DNA of 64,000 bases from Stictocephala bisonia (Eukaryota; Arthropoda; Insecta; Hemiptera; Membracidae). Within the stretch, counting starts at the first letter, position 1. Every line of letters starts with the position of its first letter. The position numbers and the translations under genes are program-made. Positions 23,171 to 35,009 of this stretch are shown in pieces. The stretch lies in assembly GCA_035578905.1 (NCBI GenBank), contig JAQJVL010000001.1, forward strand, positions 4,828,001-4,892,000, read 5' to 3'. The notes under the pieces are model-generated. The model was not told where the DNA came from. It saw only the letters and a program-made list of their open reading frames with translations, and did no database searches.

Positions 23171-23189
23171 AAAAATACACACTCTTGCA

Positions 23190-23330
23190 TGCATTATGGC
23201 TACGTATCGCCCCCTCTACTCAGGCCATCTTCCGTTTATTGTTTAAGTCGGTCGTAGTGCGAAGATGGCCAGTTCCACCCAGGACCTAACGTTGTGAACA
23301 ACCCTCTCTCTTAGCTCTGACTACAGTAAG
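23190..23330. other. GC-richer patch with a 10-bp inverted repeat
   Basis: GGCCATCTTC at 23,223-23,232 pairs with GAAGATGGCC at 23,262-23,271. The patch has several CpGs and could be a promoter or first-exon remnant, but no frame or motif confirms that. Confidence 0.3.
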
Positions 23331-23741
23331 TTCACCTGTTTATTGTGTAAGATAACAAAACAATTCTTTAAATAAATATTTGAACTATATTGAATAATGA
23401 AACTAAACTGGAAGCATACTTTTTGGTATTACAATATACTCATATAATAACAAACTATTGACAAAAATTACAGTAACATAGTACTCCTGCATTAGTTTTA
23501 AAAACATTCTAAATTTCATAGGTAATGATAAATAAGCAAATAAGAAGACTTAAAATTATTCAAAAAGCAGGTTTTCCTTGTATTTGCTGTAAAATATAAA
23601 CGTTTTATATAGTGACTTGAATCTATTTATCATTAAACAAATAATTGTGTTTGAAATATTACAAAATATTTTATCATAAATTAACATTATAATATTGCAA
23701 ATAATGACGATAAAACGAAAAAAATATGACATCGTACAATA

Positions 23742-23815
23742 ACCTCGTGGTTCAGTGATTTTTCTGTACGTTGTTGGACAATTGATCGTTCCTCATCGAA
23801 TCCTTATATCGATTA
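23742..23815 (+). pseudogene. tRNA-like sequence, possible SINE head
   Basis: CGTGGTTCAGTGATTTT resembles an A box of a glycine-type tRNA, and CTCATCGAATCCT about 45 bp later resembles a B box. The acceptor stem does not pair well. Inferred to be a tRNA-derived SINE or relic rather than a gene. Confidence 0.4.
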
Positions 23816-24640
23816 CTTACCGGACTCTGATCATTTTACTATTTTGAACATATACACCAATCCTAATTATCAATGGTGTCGAGATATTGATATTTGTTGT
23901 GACAATATGATGGATATCCCTTACCTATATAATTTACATTATAAGCTAAATTTATTCGAAAAATAAATTTCAACAACGCTTTCCTCTGAAAATTTGTTTT
24001 TATGTATGATAGTAACCAATAATTATAATAATTCATTTTTTATTGAATTGAGTCTAGTTTACAACAGGATTTTTCGATATAAAACAAATTTCTTTATTTT
24101 GATATTCTTCGTTTTGTGTGTTCCATAGGATAATATATACAGTTAAAAAAGAAAACAATTGGCTGAAAATCAGTTATCAAAATAAACACCCATAAACCTC
24201 TCTCGCATTAAAAAAATATAACTCAAAATTTAATAATCAAAGTAAAATATGTATAACTTTAACTCAGGAGGCTGAAGTTGGGTAATTATAGGGACTTCAG
24301 AGGCGATGATATAATTACTTGGTTGAATAAAAAATCTTAGTAAAATATCATGTACACTTCCCCAGATAATTACTATGGGACTGGGGAAAAGTACAAATAA
24401 ATCCTTTAAAAAGATATTTTACCGCAAAAAAGGAGGCAAACTGTGGAGGTACGGGTTTTGTTTTACTAAATGGACTGGTATTATTTTTGTCAAAATGTTT
24501 TTGTGATTAAATTTATTTTTAGCTACCAGTATTGAAATATAGTTGGGTCATTAGTTCACCATTAGAGGAGTTTTAGACAATACTTTGGGTATTCTCATTT
24601 TTCATCCAAAAAAAACCAAGATTTTACTAAAATCTGGTAA
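23816..24640. other. AT-rich sequence, nothing recognised
   Basis: No gene or repeat noticed. Confidence 0.45.
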
Positions 24641-25512
24641 ATATAGGCCCACAGGGTGAAAAAAATATGAAAACGCTTTTACAACTTTTCTATGACTTCA
24701 CTGGTAAAAGTGAAATCTTGTACATCATCATGGTTACAAAGAACACACTTTTTGACGCCATTAGCGACACTTCATCTTTTCAGGGAGACGGACCAAGTGG
24801 AGTTGAAAGAAAAACTTTAATGTAGGCCTAGGTCGAGTTTGGTATCAAATTAAAGGTCTATTCAATAGAAAATAATTGCCGTAAACCGGACTTCGAAAGG
24901 GCTAGACCTTCTAGCCTTTCCAGAGTAGCGGTCATTTAAATTAAAAACTAACTAATTTGAACAATATTATTTCTCCACTATTTAATGGTTTGAAATTATG
25001 ATCAAAAAGTATACTTTAGGGAACACAACACAATAACTAATAACTTTATGGGTAAAAAGGTTATCAAATTAGGGCCTATCTATGGCAAAAAATAAAGTTG
25101 TTGTGAAAGCGTAGAAAATGTGGAAAGGTTTTTTTCCATAAAGTATAATTTTTGATTAGAATAATTTACTTCAAATCGTTAAATAGGGGAGAAATAATAT
25201 TGTTCAAATTAGTTACTTTGGATTTCAAATGGCCGCTACTCTGGTAAGCTTGGACCTTTCGACGTCCGGTTTGCAGCAATTATTTTCTATTGAATAGACC
25301 TTTAATTTGATACCAAACTCGACCTAGGCTTTCATTAAAGATTTTCGTTCAACTCCACATGGGTCGTCCCCCTGAAAAGATGAAACGCCGCTAATGGCGT
25401 CAAAAAGTTTATTCTGTGTAACCATGATGATGTACAAGATTTAATTTTTACTGGTGAGTTATTGAAAGCGTTTCTATATTTTTTTCCACTCATTTATATT
25501 AATAGGCCTATG
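24641..25512. mobile_element. Palindromic element with ~370-bp inverted arms
   Basis: The left arm (24,641 to about 25,023) and right arm (about 25,139 to 25,512) are reverse complements along almost their whole length. Nearly identical blocks include GTCGAGTTTGGTATCAAATT, AAAGGTCTATTCAATAGAAA and TTGTACATCATCATGG. The loop is about 115 bp. No protein is encoded. A transcript through it would fold into a long imperfect double strand. A non-autonomous TIR element or an inverted duplication are both possible; ends carry AGGCC. Confidence 0.85.
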
Positions 25513-25870
25513 ATAAATATAGCCATTGTTATCGGGGTTTGTCCATCACCTCTATTCTATGTTCAATCATCATTTATGCTTTTGTGCTATTTCGTAATGC
25601 CTAAGTAGCTATGAAAACTATTGAGAGTAATTGTTGCAAATAAACTGCAATTTAATGTATTATTGTTTATAATTTCCCTTAAAAGTAACAGTTGAGAGAG
25701 GTAGTCAATAAAAGATAAGTCTAGTGTTAGTTGTTTGTGTAAGATATTTCTTACTCCAAGTTAAGCATTTGCTTTACATTAAATTTTCAATTGATATAAT
25801 TTAATTCTCAGTTAATTGAGTTTTAATTAAAAGAAACAGTAAAGCATCATTGACATATTATTTTTATCAC
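25513..25870. other. AT-rich spacer
   Basis: Nothing recognised. Confidence 0.45.
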
Positions 25871-25883
25871 CATTAGTCAAAAA

Positions 25884-26100
25884 GACGGTAGTCGAGAGGT
25901 CTAAGGCGTCAGGACTTTGTACCTGAATTAGAGATAACGCTGTTCCAATCCTGGCCTTGACTGTAGGTTTTTATCAATAATATTCGTCTTGCACTGTACT
26001 GGTTCTCTGTCCCCCTTACTCTGTCTGAGTTCCCCGCACGATCAAATAGTCTATGGGGAACGGGCAGAGTAAGAAAGAGGATCGGCATCTTCTTCAATAA
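25884..26100 (+). mobile_element. tRNA-derived SINE, family S, copy 1
   Basis: The head resembles a class II (Ser/Leu-type) tRNA: A box GGTAGTCGAGAGGTCTAAGG, then a B-box-like GTTCCAATCCTGG about 50 bp on. The body CCCCCTTACTCTGTCTGA and GGGGAACGGGCAGAGTAAG is shared with copies at 50.7 and 55.5 kb. The 3' end is A/T-rich (CTTCTTCAATAAA). SINEs are Pol III-transcribed, non-coding retroposons mobilised by LINE enzymes; which LINE serves this one is unknown. A 62-codon minus-strand frame across it is not a gene. Confidence 0.85.
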
Positions 26101-29100
26101 AATTCTATTATTTCACCATATGAGTTAATCCCCACTTTCCATAAGATAAATTAATATAAAACTTTTGTAACTCTTTTTATCACCGAGATTTGTGTAGTAA
26201 AAATATGTTATTCGAAGTTCATTTACTTGTTCAATACAGATAATAAATCCAATTACATTGTAACATATGAAGAAATAGTATTGTACAAGCTAGTTTACAT
26301 AGAGATCTCATTTAAACAGTCTAACTTTGAATATCAATATATTCATACACCATAATTTTCAAGCTACTTTTAAACAGTAAATTACAATAATAAATAAAAG
26401 TAAATATCCTACTCTAAACAGATGGTTAGTACATCAATAAGCAATAATAAACAACAAAAATAAATGTATATTAAAATGTAAACATCAAATGAAGCTATAA
26501 GGAAAAAAATCTATATAGCCTTACAACAAGCAAAGATAAATACATACTTTAAGAAAACATTATAAAAAGCTATGACAAGCAAAAAGAGTTTTTCTAAAAA
26601 TATGAAATCAATAAAATTTATTGTTAAGTGCTCATTTGATTTTACAATACTAATGACTTGTCAGATTTTAAAACTTTATTTCAATACGAAGTGTGTGTTT
26701 AAATTAAACATCTGTAAACTTTAATAACATAGGAAATTCTTGTTTTAAGATAATGTGGAACATGTATAAAAATAACTCGACAAGTATGTCCGAATAAATG
26801 TTTAGGCATCGACGTTATAGAATCCATATTGATTGCTAACTATATATCCCAGGCGTTTTGACAGCTGAAGATCATAAAATAACACTTTTTCTCGGTCGTC
26901 TTTAACTGTCAAATTCGTATTTTCCTTGTTCCTTGAATTCAGGAATCAGCCAATTCAGTGAAAATACTTCATTCAAACAGTTTAAAGTAACTAAATATAA
27001 ACTTAAATTTACACAGACAAAGTTTCTTATTGAATAATATATTTTTGTAATTTATAAAATTCTAAAATTGAAAGCATGTGCGTGATAATTTGAATGCTGG
27101 AAATTTAATCTTATATAAAAGAATACAACTGTACATTCATATTCAAAAATTAAAATCATAATTTTTACTAAAAATACGATTTAGGTTTGGTAGTAAATTA
27201 AATTATAAGAAGCAAGTATGCAATATAAGGTATGAAATATTTTGGATCGCTCTCTTCAGAAAATTCTTCAATCACAAAAAAAAAAACCAAAATTTAAAAA
27301 AATTGAAAACAAGTTTACACTTAGTAAGTGCAATGTTTAGTCTTATAACATCAGTAACATTATAAGTAAAAATTTCCTATCTCGCTTAGTACAAGTCATT
27401 AAAAAATATTTTTATATCAACGACTGTAGGCCTTTTTACGCAAAATTTAGTTTGCATTATTTATGGATTCGTTTAAATTTTCAAAATTTGTTAATTTCTT
27501 ATCAAATCTGTTTTTGGAGCATGGACATGAATACAAGTAATCCATCAACGTAATAAAAAATTGTAATGTAGTAGAATGTAATAGTAAAATTATACAAAAT
27601 TTATAAAAACATTGGAATAGGCATAAACAATAAAACATATAAAATTAGTATTTTTTGTGTCTTTTCCAACTCCTGCTGTAGGGTGGTTGGCTATTTTAGA
27701 ATTAAGTCACTATACATTTTAGGAGTATACGGTACAAGAATCACTAAATCCACGATATTTTATATTTTATTATTACTATTATTTTTTTTATATTTTAATG
27801 TGCACTTTTCTTAGCATATTCTAGATGCCGGGAAGCCCAACTTCCGTATTCCGGAAATCCCAAATCCCAAATTCCGTATTTGGTATAAACTACAAACATA
27901 GAATAAAATAAACCACGTAAAATGATCTGACTATTTTTTATTTATTTCAATTTAGACTTCGTTACATGAGAATGAAATTTTCTAACTAAGAGAAATGACC
28001 AGATAACAGATAATAAGTATATATCTACTTACGTCATTAACTTTATCAATATCTGTTTCCTTTTCAAATGTTTACGAGATAACATTCCTACTTTCCAGTA
28101 TTAATCGTAAAATTAAATATAATTATATTTCTATTTAATTAAATAGTTCAATCTGTATACTTGAATACAGAGATCACTTTATTTAATTTTATTTATTTTA
28201 TTTCTTTGTTTATGTATTTTACACCTCGATTAAAATTTCTTTGTGACATTGTCTCCCTAGCTTAAAGTTAATTGGGAGACTATTTTACTTAAATATATTA
28301 TTTAAACGTAAAGTATTAGTAGTTCTTATTGTATTGGTAAGATAAAAATAATCTTAATATATCGGTGTCCAAACCATAACAATATAAATAATAATAAGAA
28401 ACAACATAATATTGCATTGTTTACCATTTTATTTTTCATTATTTACTCATTTTTTTGTGTTGATGGTATTATTTTTATAAAATACAGTATTCCTTTATAC
28501 ACTTTTTACCATTTATTTAAGTTATAAAATCTATATAAGTAGTTCGTGAAATAATATATACTATACTAAATTGAATTATAAATTAGATAACAGGATATAA
28601 ATAAAATTCATAAGTATAACATTCATTATTCACTAAATATAATATAGAACATAAATTTACACCAATACAATATGATATAATAAATGATATAATGAACGAC
28701 AATCCAATATAACAAGATAAGATATAAAACATGCTTGGTTATTAAAAGAATAATTTGGATAAAAACTTGTCATAGCATGGAACTTGGAAGAGGGTCACTT
28801 AATTATAAATTCTTAAAATATGATCTTTAATGAAGAATTTAATCGTACAAAAATATTCAAACTACGATGTTTTAGATAAGCTATCTTACATTGAATATAT
28901 TCAGTAATGATAAACTATACTATATTACATTTATTTATTAAATGATATGCCTCCATAAAATATTGAAGAGATATGTAAGTAATTTTTAAGTCAGAGAAAC
29001 AATTACTCACTGATTAATGAAAGATAAAACAAGTAAATTGTCTTTAAGACTAGATAGTATGTTTTAATATGAACGAAATATTACTTAAATATTAAACAAA

Positions 29101-29430
29101 AACCACGTCTTCTAAAAATGTATTTAATAACAAATATAAATATTAAATTAAGTTCAAAATTGTTACCATTCTTAATGGTAAAAACTGGTATCTTCTTCTA
29201 AATATAAAAATAGCACTAAATTGAACAAAATTAATTTGAAAAATAGATCACTATACGATAATGTACGAAAAATAGTTCAAATTTTTTAGAGTAAAAATAT
29301 GCAAGTATTATTTAGTTTAAGAAATAATTTAACTAACTCTATAGTTAATTAATAACTATATGAATTCATAAAAATAATGAAATACGTAATAAAATTATAC
29401 GAAAAACATTTTGTCAAATCAGATTAGACT
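26101..29430. other. Very AT-rich tract, nothing recognised
   Basis: Over 3 kb of A/T-dominated sequence with no frame above chance. The only notable spot is 27,824-27,885, with CCGGGAAG, TTCCGTATTCCGGAA and CCAAATTCCGTATTTGG short inverted repeats. Confidence 0.5.
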
Positions 29431-29530
29431 GCGAAGTGCTGCTATCCGTGAGCAAGCTGGGGAACTATCAGCTGGGGCAATGAAAATCAGCTGTTTATTG
29501 GCTACCAGCTGTTTGAACACTTCATGATAG
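29431..29530. promoter_or_regulatory. Cluster of three CAGCTG E-box motifs
   Basis: ATCAGCTGGGG, ATCAGCTGTTT and ACCAGCTGTTT fall within about 60 bp in an otherwise AT-rich tract. CAGCTG is a bHLH-factor site; function here is only a possibility. Confidence 0.3.
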
Positions 29531-30640
29531 TTGTTGACGTGTTAATATCACTTGTATATGATTGAATTAAATAATTAAAGATAATTTGTAATACATACAA
29601 AGATTGTATAGAATAGATGAAAACTAGTTATAATCACAGCAATAAATAAAACAAATGATATGTGCATGCTTAATTTGTCATAATACACAAAACAAATATA
29701 GATAAAAATTTCAAATATTGCAATTGGAAATAAACAAATATAAATAGTAACAATATATAAATTACTTCATTGCATATTATAGTAAATTATTCAATAATTC
29801 TTCGTTATTATAAACGTAAAAGTTTGTAATTTGTAATTGGATTAACAAAGGAAATATTAGAATTTTTTCAGACATGCTACACACTCGTTTGTGTAATTTG
29901 TTTGATGTATACCTTTCTGTTTCATATACTCGGTGCCATTGAGGTATTCTGGTTTAAAACTGTTATGGCACACTAATTTATTATATTATTAAGTAACCTT
30001 AAAATGTATTCATTTATTTGATAGAACGTTTTTTAACAACATATTAGTATAAAAATGAACCCTGTACTGTTCATACTAAATATTTTGGAAATTTATAATT
30101 ATTACTAAATCAATAGGCAGTAATCAATTTCTAGTAAATTTATTTTTGCCTATATGATTTATAATGTATTTTTTAGAACTAAATAAAATTGAAAATTTAG
30201 GCTATCTCACACTTCTTATTTTATGATCAAAACATTGTTTCCTAAGGTTATCCTCCTCCGATTTATGAAAACAAATTTGAAAATGTTAAGTAAAAAAATA
30301 TTTACAATTGTTTCTCCTATTTTATATATTATTTGGTAGCCTACTTATTTTTGAACATATTAAAACCTAATATAAGTAGGTTTACAGTAGTAGAATATTT
30401 TTTATTAATTTTATAGCAAATGTCTGCAACTTGGCCAAAAATCGTCTGCTATTTTAAATAAAGTAACGGCCACGTCGAGGGTTAAACTAATTGAGTTAAT
30501 AATATTGACCAAACTTATAGTGATATTCAATTACGGCCCGAAACTCGATATCAAATGTTACAGAATATTCCACTAACTATGGACAATTGTTGATGTTCAA
30601 TTGTTATCAAGTTTGACAGTGAGCGTTGCCTCCATTTAAA
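29531..30640. other. AT-rich sequence, nothing recognised
   Basis: No gene, repeat array or long inverted repeat seen. Confidence 0.45.
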
Positions 30641-30845
30641 ACAGGACCGGCTAAAGTAAAATTCTAACGCTGAATCGAAATTGAAACCGAACAGGCGGAT
30701 GTTCGATATTCTAAGCGGGATGGAAACAAAAGTAACCCCCTTTTGTCCACGGAGTCATTAATCAAAAGTTCGACAGCCAGGTGGCGGTTCGGGGTAGACC
30801 CACAGTCAGTCAAGGCCAGGTGCGCGCTATATATATCCCAACCCA
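30641..30845. other. GC-richer block with TATA-like motif and a minus-strand frame
   Basis: GCGCGCTATATATATCCC near 30,823 looks like a TATA element in a CpG-bearing context. A 60-codon minus-strand frame (30,664-30,846) spans the block; I recognise no domain in it. The block directly abuts the degenerate tandem repeat, so it may be part of the same old repeat. Confidence 0.25.
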
Positions 30846-31640
30846 CGGTCTTTGATCACGTTTATGAACATTTTTGAAAGAAAATTAAAATATATAAAAA
30901 TGTAAAGCATTATGGACAAGGCCACAGCATTTATAAATGTCATAAGCTACGGTAAAAGCATAAGAATTGCAGAATTTACAATAAAACATATTTTTAAAAA
31001 GGCATTGTTTGACCCATATAAACGAACCAGAAAATTCACAGAAAAAAATTCAAAGCATTCCAGACAAGCAAAAACTACAAAGAACATATGTAAATTGCAG
31101 TATTTACAATAAAATAATAACAAAATATGGTTTATTGAGCTTGAAAGTTTGTAAAATTTAAAACTTTACGAAGAGGCCAACACATAAATAAATGTTATTA
31201 ACTACAGTAAAAAATACAGAATTTGCAGAATTTACTGTAAAAAATATATTAAACACGGTTTACCCCACATTTATGAGCCTGAAAATTCTGAAAAAATAGA
31301 AAAATGATCGAATTGTAAAACATAACGTACGAGACCTCCGTATATATAAATGTCATTAATTAGCCACAGTTAAAATATAAAAGTTGTAGAATTTACAGTA
31401 AATATAATAAAACACGGTCTTTGCCTCACATTAATGAATATGAAATTCTGGAAAAAATAAAAATCTAAACATTACGCATGAGGCCACCGCGTACATGTCA
31501 TAAAATACAGTAAACGAATAAAAATTTCATGATTTACAGTAAAAAATTTAGCAAACCACGGTCTTTTCCTCTCATTTATGAATCTTAAAATGTTGAGCAA
31601 AATATACAAATGTAGCATTTACAGTACGGTATACAAATAG
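30843..31640 (+). repeat. Degenerate ~125-160-bp tandem repeat, about six copies
   Basis: CACGGTCTTTG or similar recurs at 30,843, 31,254, 31,413 and 31,557, with weaker copies near 31,002 and 31,127. Each is followed by ATTTATGAA, AAATTCTG, GAGGCCACCG, AAATGTCAT and GAATTTACAGTAAA. Divergence is far higher than in the other arrays, so this is an old, no longer homogenised array. Confidence 0.75.
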
Positions 31641-31996
31641 TAGGCAACAATATGCTTGTACAAATAAATAAAAATCTATATGGTTATGTCCTGAGGTGGT
31701 CAGAGGACTTGTTCTGTCAAAATCTAATTATAGATAACAGATTAAGACAACTTTAGTTATTGTATGGTAAGCTGCGCTTAATAAAACATCTAATAACTCA
31801 TGACCGATGTTGGATAAGTTTCGAACCATATAAGGCAATCATAATTATCTTAGTATATATAACGAAAACAAATTTACTTAAAGCCCATTTGCTAACAAAG
31901 TTACAGAGATTTCCTTCTATTGTATCAAGAGATTTTCTCAATTTTAAACAACACTCTTATACTTCAATTTATACTTAACAAGATAACTACGAAAAG
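31641..31996. other. AT-rich spacer
   Basis: A 72-codon frame at 31,760-31,978 has no recognised domain. Confidence 0.45.
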
Positions 31997-32000
31997 TTAA

Positions 32001-32752
32001 GGGGACATTGTACTCATAAATATATTTTTTTTTTGCATTTTATGAAACTCCATTTTCTTATGAAAAAAATGATACATCATTTATTTAGTTTCCATAGTTA
32101 TAACAATGCAAAATATGTGTTGCAATCTTATCATACCTAGATATGCAACGATTTCCCTCTTTGCTTTGGTAGCACTGTTGTAATTTGTATGCAAATATTT
32201 ATTTAGTAGTATAACAATATAAACTTTCCATTATTTTATTTTGTCAAGTTGGCACTAGCTATTAAAAACTGAAAGCAGTGATTGCTTCATAGTAAAGACT
32301 ATGAAGCAGGAATGTTTTAATACATGTAAATTTAGTTTTTTCTGTATAAATTATCCATGTATTTACTAAATAGGCGTTCCTGAAAACAAGTATTTTTATT
32401 ACTTATGTACCCTTTTCTCAGGAAGTATTATACCTAGAGACTTGAAATGTTCACTGCATGTTCTTGTTACATACTTACACTTTGATAAGCAAAATCATAA
32501 GTTTATGTTTAATATTTATTTAATTAAAAAAAGTTTTATATAAAAAATATAAAAAATTGTATGGTAATTTTGAAAAAAAATCAAAATTGAAAGAAAAAAT
32601 AATTATATGAATGCTTTTTTGCTTATCAGAGCTCTTTATGTATTGAAGTATAGCCATAAAAAATACAGATATCTATCTTGTATAGTTTTTGAGAAAAGGG
32701 TACATAAATATGCTAAATTTAACATTACGGCTGATGGGAGTACAATGTCCCC
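32001..32752. mobile_element. MITE with 15-bp perfect TIRs flanked by TTAA
   Basis: GGGGACATTGTACTC at 32,001-32,015 and its exact reverse complement at 32,738-32,752 are each flanked outside by TTAA (31,997-32,000 and 32,753-32,756). TTAA target duplication is typical of piggyBac-type transposons, so a piggyBac-like non-autonomous element is the favoured reading. Internally GTACCCTTTTCTCA (about 32,408) and TGAGAAAAGGGTAC (about 32,691) form another perfect inverted pair. The 752-bp body encodes no transposase. Confidence 0.85.
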
Positions 32753-32756
32753 TTAA

Positions 32757-33890
32757 GTCTGGGCCGCTAGTGGCAGTCTGTTCGTCTTCTTCCTGATCCA
32801 AAAGTCATAAATTAACCAATAATTAGGGGTCAATTCAAGTCGGGCCGCAAATGTCAGAACAAAAATCCGGTTTACCACAAATGACAGTGCCGCAAATAGG
32901 AGCACAACAGGGTTACCAAATCCTTATCGGTAAAAACGAGACATGAACAACCGAGTTTACAGTATCACGATTTGAAATAACACACTTAAAAGCCTCTTAT
33001 GCGTACAAAAAAATGCATTTTAATAATAAAGTAACTTTATTTAGTTTTTTACGTGAGGTTAACGCACAAAATGTAGTTTTTTGTAGACCAGTGGGTGGAA
33101 CGGGTAAATGATGTTGTGTGTGAGTTGGCAACGCTGACTCTGACTCACAGCCTGCCTAGCCAGTCACCTTACAAACCATTATTACATTATTCTTTTATAA
33201 CTAACATAATAGTTAAAGGTATAATTATTCTTACTTTTATTTTATTTTCCATTCAACCCCACAGACCACAACTAGTTTCGTGTGAATAAATGTATTTAAT
33301 TTTGACATTCAGTAGCCTATTCTAAATAGTGACAGCAAAACATGACTTTAATTTTAGTCATCACAAAATAGTCAGTACATAATTTTTAACAGATAAATAA
33401 TTTACAATTTGATGTACACCCTTCCCCTTACACCTCAGTTTTTTTAATTCGACATTTTTTAAAACTCTTCTTATTTGGTTAATACATTTTATTAGCCATT
33501 AGCAATTAACTTTAGTAAGGTTAGCGTACTAGTAAAAAAAGTTTCTTTCTGATTCACTTTTCTTGTATCTATTTGATTTATTACATTTATTGTACATTCT
33601 ATTAACAAAGAATGATTTTATTTAGAAACACTAACGTTTTGGAACTTTTTAATGTCCCGAAGCAACATTTCGCAATTGCGATATGATACAAAACTGCGAC
33701 AATCTCTTTTTCCGGGGCATATGTCCCCACCCAAAACACCTGACGAAATCACTCCCGGTAATGAATCAAATCAAGAGTAATTATTTTTACTTATTGAAAA
33801 AATTACATTTGTTACCCTAATCAGATTTCTTTTATACTGAAGCTTACGCAGTAACCTGTATTACAAACGGACATTGATGTTCTCATACAT
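32757..33890. other. Mixed unique sequence
   Basis: Contains GGGCCGC-bearing patches near 32,760-32,900 and a 64-codon frame at 33,095-33,289 with no recognised domain. Confidence 0.4.
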
Positions 33891-33896
33891 AGCAGT

Positions 33897-33913
33897 GGGT
33901 GGGTGGGTGGGGG
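33897..33913 (+). other. G-quadruplex-type motif
   Basis: GGGTGGGTGGGTGGGGG: four G-runs with single-base loops, a textbook G4 pattern on the plus strand. Confidence 0.8.
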
Positions 33914-34970
33914 TGGCTTGGGCGATCCACCTACTCACCGCAACCAGTGGATCGACATACCGGAAAATAAACTAAAATAATTTTACTCTTCAAGAACAAA
34001 GTAGGACGTCTATAGTGCGTTTATGCTTTTGCACGAGCGGTCTTTTTGTTCAATAATTTATGGATTATTATTTAGAATTATTTATTTATATAGGTTATAC
34101 TTCAATATATTTCATGATTGATATTTTCCAATTATAAGTTTTTTTTTAGATTTGTGAACTTCCCATCAACAAAAGATAAAAATTGCACTGTTAAAATATA
34201 ATTACAATATATTGTAAAAACTAACAATATATAATAGGATTAAAAAAGCAAATATGATAGCTAACAAAGGAAAATATTCATATCGTATCGTATATGATAA
34301 TTGAAAAGAAAACCATAATCCAGAATTGTTAGGCTATCTTATTCGTTTTCCGTTTATTGTTAAATTTATCTTTCATTTGCTTTTCGTATTAATATTTTTG
34401 AAAAACATATATAATTATAGTTGGTGTATCTCTAAATTAACTTTAAGCTAAGATAAAATTGGCTAACTGTGTTAAAATCATATTATATGTATATGAATAT
34501 AGATCATTAGGACATTTTAGGTAAAATTTTAGAGGTTCAAAATAAAGAGGAATGTTCATTTTTTTGTCTTTTTTTGAGAAATATTTAAAAATCTGCGTTT
34601 GAAAAATACAGATCCTTGATGTTGTTGGTGTGGTTATCGATGCAAGTTGAACACTCTTGAGAACATCCAACGAAGTGTGTGGCTTGAAAAAAGATTGTTA
34701 GATATTTTCTTGGATTGTTTTTGCGATCAATTATTCATATTTTTTTAAATATTTATGTTGATGGCTATATTTTGGGGTATAACGAACTTGATCCATGTTC
34801 TGGTGATAGTAACTTTTACTTAAACACTTGACGGGTTGGAGGTTTCCTAGTAAAACACGCAAAAAATATGAAATGGCTTAGACTTCTCCTAGGAAAACTC
34901 GCAAAAGTATTGAACAGTTTATAATTTATGTAAGAAAAGACGTGAGATGGTTTAGAATTTCCTTAGGTAC

Positions 34971-34973
<3 letters not shown>
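33914..34973. other. AT-rich sequence with a weak tandem repeat
   Basis: Around 34,825-34,965 a degenerate ~50-60-bp unit (TTTCCTAG.AAAAC.CGCAAAA..AT.GAA) repeats two to three times. Otherwise nothing recognised. Confidence 0.4.

Positions 34974-35007
<34 letters not shown>
34974..35007. repeat. (TA)n microsatellite
   Basis: Short uninterrupted dinucleotide run. Confidence 0.95.
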
Positions 35008-35009
<2 letters not shown>

